Shown: positions 1 to 5,339, numbered from the stretch's first letter. The stretch: 5,339 nucleotides of DNA from Fidelibacterota bacterium (GCA_018263365.1 JAANXI010000029.1:1-5339), one strand, 5' to 3'. The notes: a model not told the origin generated them from the sequence alone. Program-made: numbers and translations.

Positions 1-570
1 GATGGGATTGGTATGAGTGTATGGTAGGGTAACTGAGCCGACGTCCTTAATTTTTTGAACCAGGGTTTCCACGACCTCTCTGTCCTGGAAGCGTTCCTCC
101 CAATCGTGGATTAACTCCTCGGAAAAGTCCGGCATAATGCTAAAATCGGCATGCAGGGTATAGTTTTTGTCCGCGTCATCCCCGAATTTACTTTTCGCTA
201 GTGCCACCGCATACCAATTCGGTTCGTCCTCGGGGCGCAGCGGCGCTTCCACCTCTGTCGGGGTTTCCCCGCTGCCTTCGGGGAGGGCCTCCCTGAAGGT
301 AACGGCGCCCTCAAAGGTGGACCGGTCAAATTCCCCAATGACCTTCATCCGAACTTCCAGTGAATCCTCATCGACGAATGGTTCAACCCGCTCAACCTCC
401 ACGAAATCACGCATTTTATCCTTTGCCACCTGGACGAGAATGTCTTCCTGCTTCTGCTTGTACTCTCGCACCTCGCCCTCAATGGTAAAGAAGCTGATGA
501 TCGTAGCGAGATAAATCACAAAATAAATCTCAACTCTGGCATGGAATTTTTTCTTACTCTTTTTCGCCAT
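1..570 (-). CDS. GldM-like motor/secretion protein, 3' end outside window
   Basis: Partial gene: the N-terminal 190 residues are present and the C-terminus runs off the left edge. The protein starts MAKKSKKKFHARVEIYF, a basic cytoplasmic tail followed by one membrane helix (about residues 13-29) with Arg12 and Glu14 at its start. A charged, probably helical stretch follows (about 31-50), then a beta-rich periplasmic region that looks Ig-like. GldM of type IX secretion has this plan: one N-terminal helix with a functionally important Arg near its start, then a long periplasmic shaft of several domains (about 515 residues in all). The gene lies 45 nt downstream of a GldL-like gene on the same strand, the order seen in gld operons. 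A weak AAGG lies just before the ATG. The assignment rests on topology and gene order; sequence identity to GldM is not obvious. A generic TM-anchored Ig-like protein is the alternative. Confidence 0.6.
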   Translation of the reverse strand, partial: MAKKSKKKFHARVEIYFVIYLATIISFFTIEGEVREYKQKQEDILVQVAKDKMRDFVEVERVEPFVDEDSLEVRMKVIGEFDRSTFEGAVTFREALPEGSGETPTEVEAPLRPEDEPNWYAVALAKSKFGDDADKNYTLHADFSIMPDFSEELIHDWEERFQDREVVETLVQKIKDVGSVTLPYTHTNPI

Positions 571-615
571 TCCGGCCCTTTATATCTTTGTTAATTTTAG
601 TGAACAGTAATCAAG

Positions 616-1296
616 TTAGTCTGCACTGGCCAGCACCCGCTGGATTTCCTGACGAATTCGAAGTTTAATCTGCTCTTCAATAAGATCATTGAGTCGTGAA
701 GAAAATTCGTTAATTTCGCGAGAGTGTTCCGAAATCGTTTTTTCATTTTCCATTAACTGGTCAAGCAGATTACTTGACGATTGAGAAAACCGGGAAAAAA
801 CCTGAAATGATTCCTGTAAATCAGTGCCGGCAAACTCCTGCAAATTTTCCGTAACACCCTGCAGACTCTGAAATTGACTCTCGAGCCGGCGGTTTTGCTC
901 CCGAAGTTCTTCGACACTTTGCCCCACGGTACGGGATAACTGCTGCAATTGGGTGGCGACCTGGGGCATCTCTTCACTGGTCACTTCCGTTACCGCTTCT
1001 TCTTCTTCCTCCTCCTCTTCCTTCTGCTCGAGACGCTCCTGGCCAGCCTGATAGATTGTCCAGGCATACAGGAGCAGCATACTGAACTCCAGCGCGAGCC
1101 CGCCCATAGTGATATATTCGATAAGCCCGAAACCCTCGTCGGCAACCGAGAACAGGGTCCGCAATCCCACGATAACAATAAGAAAGGCTGCTCCGGAATA
1201 GACCAGCGCTTGCCTGGTGGGGTATTTATCCTGTATAGACTTTTTTTTCTTTTTCTTCTGCTTGTCTTCAACGACCTGATCTTTTTCGTCATTCAT
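616..1296 (-). CDS. GldL-like two-helix inner-membrane motor protein with coiled coil
   Basis: A complete protein of 226 residues; F. johnsoniae GldL has about 215. The N-terminus is highly charged, with six Lys in a row (14-19). Two membrane helices follow (about 32-49 and 58-82) with a short loop. Helix 1 ends in Leu-Phe and helix 2 has the pattern GGLALEF with Glu70 inside the membrane. GldL has the same spacing between these elements, and its helix-2 Glu is thought to carry the protons that drive rotation of the GldL5-GldM2 motor. The usual HWPG loop motif is missing. A poly-Glu tract (about 93-100) leads into a long Gln/Glu-rich cytoplasmic coiled coil to the end. The start is supported by GAGG 9 nt upstream of the ATG. 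The GldM-like gene follows at 45 nt, so the two are probably one operon. A different two-helix coiled-coil protein remains possible, given the weak sequence match. Confidence 0.62.
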   Translation of the reverse strand: MNDEKDQVVEDKQKKKKKKSIQDKYPTRQALVYSGAAFLIVIVGLRTLFSVADEGFGLIEYITMGGLALEFSMLLLYAWTIYQAGQERLEQKEEEEEEEEAVTEVTSEEMPQVATQLQQLSRTVGQSVEELREQNRRLESQFQSLQGVTENLQEFAGTDLQESFQVFSRFSQSSSNLLDQLMENEKTISEHSREINEFSSRLNDLIEEQIKLRIRQEIQRVLASAD

Positions 1297-1383
1297 CGCA
1301 ATTCACCTCATTCTTTACGCATCCGCTATGATTACTATTCCTTATAAATATGGGAAAATGTGATCCTTTCTTTGCCAAAATCT

Positions 1384-1395
1384 ACTGTAAACAGT
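1384..1395. promoter_or_regulatory. 12-nt inverted repeat upstream of the GldL-like gene (possible operator)
   Basis: The sequence ACTGTAAACAGT is an inverted repeat with 5-nt arms and a 2-nt centre, 88 nt upstream of the GldL-like start codon and within AT-rich DNA. Its size and place would suit a dimeric repressor or activator site. A repeat of this length can arise by chance, so the call is weak. Confidence 0.15.
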
Positions 1396-1591
1396 TCTCA
1401 GGGCAATATCCGTTGGGCTGAAAAAGCATGTAGTGGCCGGTTAAGCTTTAAACGTATGAATGGCCCTGCGTTCGGAAAAAATTAATTTCTCAGTCAAAAT
1501 TATTCGATCATTGCATCACAAACAAGGGATATTTCTCGACGGACTGCAGCCCATGACCGTGAACACAATCAGTGAAACAAAGGGGATAATT

Positions 1592-1618
1592 TACCTCCGA
1601 GATGGCTCCTCTGAGGTA
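1592..1618. terminator. Hairpin 27 nt past the sulfatase stop (weak terminator candidate)
   Basis: The arms TACCTC (1592-1597) and GAGGTA (1613-1618) pair perfectly. After one mismatch, GAG (1599-1601) pairs with CTC (1609-1611) around a 7-nt loop. The position just past the sulfatase stop codon fits the end of that transcript. There is no run of T after the stem on the minus strand, so it is not a classical intrinsic terminator. It may be an RNA-stabilising stem or chance. Confidence 0.25.
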
Positions 1619-1645
1619 GCACGATATTACAATTGGCAGATATTC

Positions 1646-2992
1646 TCAGGAAATCGACTCGCTGAACCCCCGGAAACTTTCGTACTTCTCCCGGAGGAAA
1701 TCCCGCTGCGTTGGAGTCAGTTCCAGATCGTATACCGGGTTAGCATTATACGGCACTGCATCCACCAGCGCGCTGTCTTGTGAGCCCAATTCGTACATCT
1801 GCCAGCCGTCCTTGTCTTCCGTGTACCGGTGGCCATCATGGATAAAGGCGAACTGGTCCGACTGGTAGCGGGGGAGTGTTTTCCCATCCTTGTTATACCA
1901 AAAGCTTTCGATGACCGGGATTTCACTCCGTGCGTCCGGTTCCAGTGATGTGAGATCCACTGAGCTTTTTGCCGCCTGTTCGATCATCAACGGGATATAT
2001 CGGATCGAAGTCGGCGTCGAGATCTCATGATCCTTTGGGATATTCGGCCCCCAGATGAACAGGGGAACGCGGTTGCCGGCCTCCGTCACGTTGCTGAAGT
2101 GATACCGCCAATCCTCATCGCCGAAATTGTCCCCGTGATCAGAGGTAAGGATGTAGAGGCTGTCCGGGTAGGACTCGTGAACCGACTCTGAGAACTCGTC
2201 GATGGATTTCGCAAAGCGCTTCCACGCCAGTTTTTGCCGGTTCCGCAGCAGCGACAGCATATACGGCTTGATGTGCTCCTTGCCAGTTCGGAGCCATGTT
2301 TGGTTTACCATATGGAACATACTTTTCAGCTCGCGGAACTTTTCCAAAAAGCTATGCGACAGGATCTCAAATTTATTCTGGATATGATACGGAAAATGCG
2401 TCTCCATCAGATTGATAAACAGAAAGACACGTTCGTTCTTTTCATCCGCCTCCTGCAGGATTTCGTGCGCCCGTTGGAACTGCGATTTGCAAAAGGAATG
2501 CACCCAGGATTGCCCGGCCTGGATATCTTCCGTCATCTTTCCGGTGACAAAGTCACCTTTCAGAAATTTGTCCCGGATACGGCGCTTGCCAAGCAGTACC
2601 AGGATATTCGCAATCGGGATTTTCCCGGGATTCAGGACACGCCATACCCGTTCAATTCGGTCGAAGCCACGATCCAGGCCAAAGATGTGCGTCGTCACGG
2701 GATTCGCGGTCAGCTGAATCGTCTTGAATCCCTTGGATTTCATGGATTCCGCCAGCGTCGTCGTTGATTTGTTTACGCCGCGGGATCGTGTGGTCGCGCC
2801 ATGTTCATGGGGGAGTTTACCGGTGAAGAGTGATGCCGTCGAGGGAAGGGTCCAGCAGCCGGCGGAATACGCCTGGTGATACGCGGTGGAGTGCTTCTTC
2901 AGATAGGGGACCACCGGGTCGCCGTCCTGCCACACGCTGTCGTATCGCAGGCTGTCTGCGATGATAAGTATTATATGCCGTGAATTACTCAT
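1646..2992 (-). CDS. Sulfatase/alkaline phosphatase-superfamily hydrolase with Thr at the nucleophile position
   Basis: A complete 448-residue protein of the alkaline phosphatase/sulfatase fold. The N-terminal strand HIILIIADSLRYDS carries the first metal-binding Asp (Asp13). The nucleophile region reads AGCWTLPSTASLFTGKLPHE (residues 44-63); classical sulfatases have C/S-x-P-S-R here. Aligned on Pro50-Ser51, the residue in the Cys/Ser position is Thr48, while Cys46 is offset by two and there is no following Arg. Other expected elements are METHFPY, SDHGDNFGDE (Asp285, His286), and His298 followed by NRVPLFIWGP. There is no signal peptide or membrane helix, so it is probably cytoplasmic. Thr is the nucleophile in superfamily members such as LtaS and EptA, so phosphotransferase or phosphodiesterase chemistry is as likely as sulfate ester hydrolysis. 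The substrate is unknown. It follows gloA by 33 nt and may share its transcript; its own ribosome binding site is weak. Confidence 0.85.
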   Translation of the reverse strand: MSNSRHIILIIADSLRYDSVWQDGDPVVPYLKKHSTAYHQAYSAGCWTLPSTASLFTGKLPHEHGATTRSRGVNKSTTTLAESMKSKGFKTIQLTANPVTTHIFGLDRGFDRIERVWRVLNPGKIPIANILVLLGKRRIRDKFLKGDFVTGKMTEDIQAGQSWVHSFCKSQFQRAHEILQEADEKNERVFLFINLMETHFPYHIQNKFEILSHSFLEKFRELKSMFHMVNQTWLRTGKEHIKPYMLSLLRNRQKLAWKRFAKSIDEFSESVHESYPDSLYILTSDHGDNFGDEDWRYHFSNVTEAGNRVPLFIWGPNIPKDHEISTPTSIRYIPLMIEQAAKSSVDLTSLEPDARSEIPVIESFWYNKDGKTLPRYQSDQFAFIHDGHRYTEDKDGWQMYELGSQDSALVDAVPYNANPVYDLELTPTQRDFLREKYESFRGFSESIS

Positions 2993-3025
2993 AAATCAGC
3001 GAATGCCCCAAGCCGGGAAACGACG

Positions 3026-3406
3026 CTATTTGACTTCCAGCAGTTCAATAGCATACCCGTCAGGATCTTTTACGAATGCCATCTGTTTTGTTCCGGAAGG
3101 GGAAGTTTTCGGCCCGCGATCCAACTCATAACCGGCAGCATGAATACGTGCCACAGCAGCGTCCATATCATCGACGTAGAGAGCAATGTGTCCGTATCCG
3201 TCGCCGAGTTCGTAGGGGGCTTCGCACGGCCAGTTGTAGGTGAGTTCCAATTGAGCATCGCTGTCCGGTATATTCAAAAAGGCAAGACTGAATTCGCCAT
3301 TTTCGTGATCCGATTTATGATCGAATTCGAAGCCGAGCGCATTCTGGTAGAAATCCAGGGATTTCTCCAGATCGTACACCCGAATCATTGTATGAGCAAA
3401 CTGCAT
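3026..3406 (-). CDS. gloA: Lactoylglutathione lyase (glyoxalase I), VOC family
   Basis: A 126-residue single-domain VOC (vicinal oxygen chelate) protein, close in length to E. coli GloA (135). Two beta-alpha-beta-beta-beta modules are visible: residues 1-58, with the start typical of GloA (HTMIRVYDLEKSLDFY...LGF), and 70-126, with YGHIALYVDD and DPDGYAIELLE. The four metal ligands expected for glyoxalase I are present: His5, Glu54, His73 and Glu121. The enzyme converts the hemithioacetal of methylglyoxal and a thiol (glutathione in the classical case) to the lactoyl thioester, the first step of methylglyoxal detoxification in the cytoplasm. FCB bacteria often lack glutathione, so the true thiol may differ. 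The start is fixed by a strong AAGGAGG 8 nt upstream. The sulfatase gene follows at 33 nt. A non-glyoxalase VOC enzyme is possible, but the full ligand set argues against it. Confidence 0.9.
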   Translation of the reverse strand: MQFAHTMIRVYDLEKSLDFYQNALGFEFDHKSDHENGEFSLAFLNIPDSDAQLELTYNWPCEAPYELGDGYGHIALYVDDMDAAVARIHAAGYELDRGPKTSPSGTKQMAFVKDPDGYAIELLEVK

Positions 3407-3414
3407 TTATATGT

Positions 3415-3421
3415 CCTCCTT
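3415..3421 (-). promoter_or_regulatory. Strong Shine-Dalgarno site of gloA
   Basis: On the minus strand AAGGAGG lies 8 nt before the gloA ATG, a near-perfect anti-16S match at good spacing. It is the strongest ribosome binding site in the window and decides the gloA start. Confidence 0.85.
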
Positions 3422-3479
3422 AAATAAGTCATAAATACAAAAAAAGTAATTCAATGGTGCAAGAATTCCAGTCCCTTGA

Positions 3480-3508
3480 AATATAGAAAGAACTGTCAAC
3501 TCACACAA
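3480..3508 (-). promoter_or_regulatory. Candidate sigma70-type promoter of gloA
   Basis: On the minus strand TTGTGT (3503-3508) and TATATT (3480-3485) are separated by exactly 17 nt, which fits -35 and -10 boxes. Transcription would start near 3473, giving a leader of about 65 nt. A perfect TTGACA lies within the spacer but has no -10 box at the right distance. If the host has Bacteroidota-type sigma factors, the consensus differs and this call weakens. Confidence 0.35.
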
Positions 3509-3551
3509 TCCGAGAGTGGAGGAAATTGAAAAAAGAAAGACCGAGTAAGTG

Positions 3552-3588
3552 CCGGCTTTAAGACCACCGAATGGTAGGTTAAAGCCGG
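3552..3588 (-). repeat. REP-like palindrome, copy 1 (reverse orientation)
   Basis: A 37-nt palindrome with perfect 9-nt outer arms CCGGCTTTA and TAAAGCCGG and an inner stem ACCACC/GGT-A-GGT around a GAAT loop. It aligns with the reverse complement of copy 5 (4277-4313) at about 30 of 37 positions. It forms the left half of an inverted pair with copy 2 and lies upstream of the gloA promoter. Confidence 0.8.
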
Positions 3589-3612
3589 AGGGAGTATTGG
3601 TGTAGACCATTT

Positions 3613-3648
3613 CCCGTTTTAACCCATCTTTGATTGTCTTGAATCCGC
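3613..3648 (+). repeat. REP-like palindrome, copy 2 (forward, degenerate)
   Basis: A 36-nt copy that aligns base by base with copy 5 (shared core AACCCATCT, then GAT, GTCTT and CCG), with outer arms that no longer pair perfectly. It is inverted relative to copy 1, 24 nt away. It overlaps the 3' end of the transposase pseudogene, whose last residues (SRQSKMG) are encoded by the repeat. Confidence 0.7.
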
Positions 3649-4126
3649 TAGCTTTTTTTTAAACAAATATGGCCGGATATTGTCATAATCTTTAGCCAGG
3701 GATTCTACGAGTATTCGATATTTTTCCGGAGATTCAAACCACTCAGTAGCCAAATCTCTGGGATATATTGTACCATTGGATGTACTGGCAGACCCCGAAG
3801 AGGTAGTCCTCAGCATCTATTTGCTTGGGTGGATTGGGGTTCTCATACAACCGACCGGTACGCTGCTATTTATTGTTAGATCGCTGGGTATAAGATTGAA
3901 ATGTTGATTGAATGAACCGGGAAACCGGAGTGTCACCGTCCTGCCGCACAAGCAGGTGGTAAGGGTTAGGCATCAGACAGTATGCAATTATGCCAGTATT
4001 AAAGCGCAAACTGTTTTTCTTGAGCAAACCGACCAGGTAAAGATAATTGGCCCCTTCGTAAAAGATGGCTTGTTTGTTGTTGCCTCGATTGTAACAATGA
4101 TAATAGTGGCCGGGTTCGGTTTACAT
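3619..4126 (-). pseudogene. REP-associated tyrosine transposase (RAYT, Y1 family), decayed
   Basis: The minus-strand frame from the ATG at 4124-4126 encodes an obvious RAYT: EPGHYYHCYNRGNNKQAIFY, then AYCLMPNPYHLLV, then FIQSTFQSYTQ, RTGRLYE and IDAEDYLFGVCQYIQWYN. RAYTs are HUH-type single-strand transposases that act on REP palindromes. The gene is dead by several lesions. Codon 2 is TAA (perhaps once AAA). The first His of the HUH motif is Pro55 (His57 remains). Codon 87 is TAG (3866-3868). After IQWYN (near 3770) a deletion and frameshift seem to have removed the NPVKAGLV/W.SS region. The C-terminus resumes in another frame as RDLATEWFESPEKY...YLFKK and ends in copy 2. The catalytic Tyr is probably Tyr79. 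GAGG lies 10 nt before the old start. REP-like palindromes on both sides support the identity. The C-terminal part is less certain than the N-terminal part. Confidence 0.82.
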
Positions 4127-4146
4127 AGATTTTTAACCTCGATCCT

Positions 4147-4182
4147 TCGCTTAAGGTCCAATGATAATCGGGTTTAAGAGGA
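4147..4182 (-). repeat. REP-like palindrome, copy 3 (reverse, degenerate)
   Basis: About 36 nt, beginning 21 nt upstream of the dead transposase start. It aligns with the reverse complement of copy 5 (shared CGCTTAA, then CCA, GATA and GGGTTTAAG), with several substitutions and one-base indels. It pairs with copy 4 as an inverted repeat: TCGGGTTTAA (4168-4177) is the exact complement of TTAAACCCGA (4239-4248). Confidence 0.55.
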
Positions 4183-4212
4183 AGAGAGTATTGAGTTTTC
4201 CAATAGTCATCA

Positions 4213-4248
4213 CCGGGTTTGACCCAAATGAGGCTGCCTTAAACCCGA
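4213..4248 (+). repeat. REP-like palindrome, copy 4 (forward)
   Basis: A 36-nt palindrome with arms CGGGTTT (4214-4220) and AAACCCG (4241-4247) and a core starting ACCCA. It has the length and arm layout of the other copies but is diverged in the loop. It sits 30 nt from copy 3 in inverted orientation, mirroring the copy 1/copy 2 pair at the other end of the transposase. Confidence 0.55.
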
Positions 4249-4276
4249 AGTAAATAGCTGCAATGGATCTGGCTTC

Positions 4277-4313
4277 CCGGCTTAAACCCATCTATCGATG
4301 GTCTTTAAGCCGG
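4277..4313 (+). repeat. REP-like palindrome, copy 5 (forward, best preserved)
   Basis: A 37-nt palindrome with perfect 10-nt arms CCGGCTTAAA and TTTAAGCCGG and an inner stem CCATC/GATGG, giving a long, nearly continuous hairpin. It begins 13 nt past the stop codon of the radical SAM gene, so it would fold at the 3' end of that mRNA. There is no T run, so it is more likely an RNA-stabilising or attenuating stem than an intrinsic terminator. It is the best reference for the family in this window. Confidence 0.85.
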
Positions 4314-4326
4314 AATGTACCAATTA

Positions 4327-5339
4327 TCAAAACATCCGCATCTGTCCGTCGATCTCCGGACGCCGAAACGCCTCAGTGGAGAGCGAAGGGCCTGAAGTCT
4401 CCAGCCCGGTCTTTTCAATCCCCATCCGGAACAGTTCCCGAATTTGATCTGCATAGATCCCTTCACCGCTCATACGCTTGCCAAACTCAGTATCATTCAA
4501 CTTGCCATCCCGCATGGCGCGGATGCGGTTCAGCACTTTCCCTTTCCGGTCGGGATAGTGCTGCTCCAGCCATTCCCTAAACTGATATTTCAAGTTATAT
4601 GGCAGACGCAACACAATATATCCGGCAAATCCGGCTCCCACATTGTCCGCTGCCCGCAAGATGCCCGGAATTTCGTGTTCCGTCATCCCGGGGATTACCG
4701 GGGCGACAAGGGTTCCGCAGGGGATGCCCGTCTTGCTGAGTTCCCTGATAGCCTTGAGCCGTTTATCTATATGCGACGTCCGGGGCTCCAGAAAACGCCG
4801 CAGGTCGTTATCCAGCGTGGTGATGGAGACATGCACACTCACCGCCTGCCTGTTTGCCAGCTCGGAGAGAATATCAATATCCCTGGTAATCAGGTGGTTT
4901 TTAGTGATGATGGCCACCGGATTATTACACTCGTTCAATACCTCCAGACAGCGTCTGGTGATTTGCAGGTCGCGTTCTACCGGCTGATACGGGTCTGTAA
5001 CGCCGCTCATGGCCAACACTTGCGGCTTGTACGATTTGGAAGCGAGCTCCTTCCTCAGAAGTTCAGGAGCGTTTTCCTTCACCAGGATTTTTGTCTCGAA
5101 ATCCAGGCCCGAGGAAAATCCCAGGTATTCGTGGTTTGGACGGGCATAACAGTACGCGCATCCGTGCTCATATCCCTTGTACGGATTAATGCTGGCATCG
5201 AACCCGACGTCAGGACTGTTATTGTCCCCTAAATTGAGCGATTGTTGTGGATGAGATGTGCCAAGATGTTGAGATGAAAAGGGTTTTGGGAAACCGAAGG
5301 CATACCCGGAGGGTCTGTCGAGGATTTCACGGAGCCTTC
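4327..5339 (-). CDS. PA0069/SplB-like radical SAM protein, 5' end outside window, altered Fe-S motif
   Basis: The open frame continues to the right edge, so this is the C-terminal 336 residues; the GTG at 5080-5082 is an internal Val, not the start. The region before the cluster reads NNSPDVGFDASINPYKG and what follows reads CAYCYARPNHEYLGFSSG, both typical of the PA0069 group of radical SAM proteins related to spore photoproduct lyase. Later landmarks are TDPYQPVERDLQITR, SVHVSITTLD, FLEPR, LVAPVIPGMTEHEI, LRLPYNLKYQFREWL and MSGEGIYADQI. The family function is not established; DNA- or nucleotide-related chemistry has been suggested from the SplB resemblance. The [4Fe-4S] motif should be CxxxCxxC; here it is Tyr56 (codon 5170-5172, TAT) with Cys60 and Cys63. 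TGT to TAT is one base change. The rest of the frame is intact. The protein is cytoplasmic and a REP-like palindrome follows the stop by 13 nt. Confidence 0.88.
   Translation of the reverse strand, partial: RLREILDRPSGYAFGFPKPFSSQHLGTSHPQQSLNLGDNNSPDVGFDASINPYKGYEHGCAYCYARPNHEYLGFSSGLDFETKILVKENAPELLRKELASKSYKPQVLAMSGVTDPYQPVERDLQITRRCLEVLNECNNPVAIITKNHLITRDIDILSELANRQAVSVHVSITTLDNDLRRFLEPRTSHIDKRLKAIRELSKTGIPCGTLVAPVIPGMTEHEIPGILRAADNVGAGFAGYIVLRLPYNLKYQFREWLEQHYPDRKGKVLNRIRAMRDGKLNDTEFGKRMSGEGIYADQIRELFRMGIEKTGLETSGPSLSTEAFRRPEIDGQMRMF

Larger units (their letters stand above)
1297..1645. other. Intergenic region between the sulfatase stop and the GldL-like start
   Basis: These 349 nt hold no gene I can support. 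A plus-strand open frame from 1460 runs into the antisense of the sulfatase 3' end and has no recognisable domain. The minus-strand part nearest the GldL-like gene is AT-rich (about 1330-1400) and should contain its promoter, but no clear -35/-10 pair with normal spacing stands out. There are two small inverted repeats, listed separately. A stretch near 1436-1465 (CCGGTTAAGCTTTAAACG on the plus strand) weakly resembles the arms of the palindromes at 3552-4313, but is too diverged to call a copy. Confidence 0.6.
3552..4313. mobile_element. REPIN-RAYT remnant: paired palindromes around a dead transposase
   Basis: The RAYT pseudogene is flanked on each side by two palindromes in inverted orientation: copies 1-2 (3552-3648, 97 nt) and copies 3-4 (4147-4248, 102 nt). 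The spacers share a GAGTATTG core at 3592 and 4185, so the two doublets look like copies of one composite unit. A fifth palindrome (4277-4313) follows. In Pseudomonas and Escherichia, paired REPs (REPINs) are mobilised by a nearby RAYT, which is normally a single vertically inherited gene. No target-site duplication or separate terminal repeat was recognised. Confidence 0.65.

Noticed and set aside
949..1347. Plus-strand open frame with a Phe/Leu-rich run that looks like a membrane helix
   Set aside because: It is the antisense of the poly-Glu and poly-Lys tracts of the GldL-like gene.
1436..1465. A sixth palindrome copy near the GldL-like promoter
   Set aside because: Only short pieces of the arms match and no convincing full-length alignment or hairpin remains.
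1460..1783. Plus-strand open frame of 107 residues
   Set aside because: Its second half is antisense to the sulfatase 3' end, no domain is recognisable, and there is no good ribosome binding site before the ATG.
3407..3610. Minus-strand open frame of 67 residues ending at the gloA start (contains SGFNLPFGGLKAG)
   Set aside because: It translates through palindrome copy 1 and the gloA promoter and leader; the odd motif comes from the repeat DNA.
3908..4177. Plus-strand open frame of 89 residues with a hydrophobic stretch
   Set aside because: It is antisense to the clearly recognisable transposase remnant.
3552..4313. CRISPR array
   Set aside because: The repeats alternate in orientation, are diverged, and are separated by a transposase pseudogene; spacers are partly conserved and not unique.
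5080..5082. GTG as start codon of the radical SAM gene
   Set aside because: The same frame continues upstream through the Fe-S motif and conserved family residues to the window edge, so this is an internal Val.
4444..5232. Long plus-strand open frame of 262 residues
   Set aside because: It is antisense to the radical SAM gene, whose conserved motifs are unmistakable on the minus strand.

Overview
The window looks like part of the chromosome of a Gram-negative bacterium, probably in the FCB superphylum (Bacteroidota, Calditrichota, Marinimicrobiota or a relative). The main clue is a pair of adjacent genes at the left end that resembles GldL and GldM, the inner-membrane motor of the type IX secretion and gliding machinery. 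The sequence is too divergent for a firm taxonomic call. Every intact gene I can support lies on the minus strand, so the window is best read from right to left.

Layout, right to left: (1) A radical SAM protein of the PA0069/SplB-like group (4327-5339), cut by the right edge. The first cysteine of its CxxxCxxC iron-sulfur motif is a tyrosine. (2) A 0.8 kb stretch with no intact gene (about 3552-4313). It holds five copies of a 36-37 nt palindrome around a decayed REP-associated tyrosine transposase (RAYT) gene (3619-4126). Two pairs of inverted palindromes with partly conserved spacers flank the dead transposase, as in REPIN-RAYT systems. (3) A probable promoter and a strong ribosome binding site, then a glyoxalase I gene (gloA, 3026-3406). 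After 33 nt comes an alkaline phosphatase-superfamily 'sulfatase' (1646-2992) with Thr where classical sulfatases carry the Cys or Ser that becomes formylglycine. (4) A 349 nt intergenic region with two small inverted repeats and no convincing gene. (5) A GldL-like two-helix membrane protein (616-1296), then, 45 nt on, a GldM-like single-helix protein with a periplasmic part (1-570), cut by the left edge.

The GldL/GldM-like genes probably form one operon and one proton-driven motor complex. The gloA and sulfatase genes may be co-transcribed but have no obvious shared pathway. The REPIN-RAYT remnant separates the radical SAM gene from gloA. One palindrome copy sits only 13 nt past the radical SAM stop codon and could fold at the 3' end of that transcript. 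The most interesting items are the symmetric REPIN-like units around the fossil transposase, the divergent motor pair, and the two enzymes with altered key residues.
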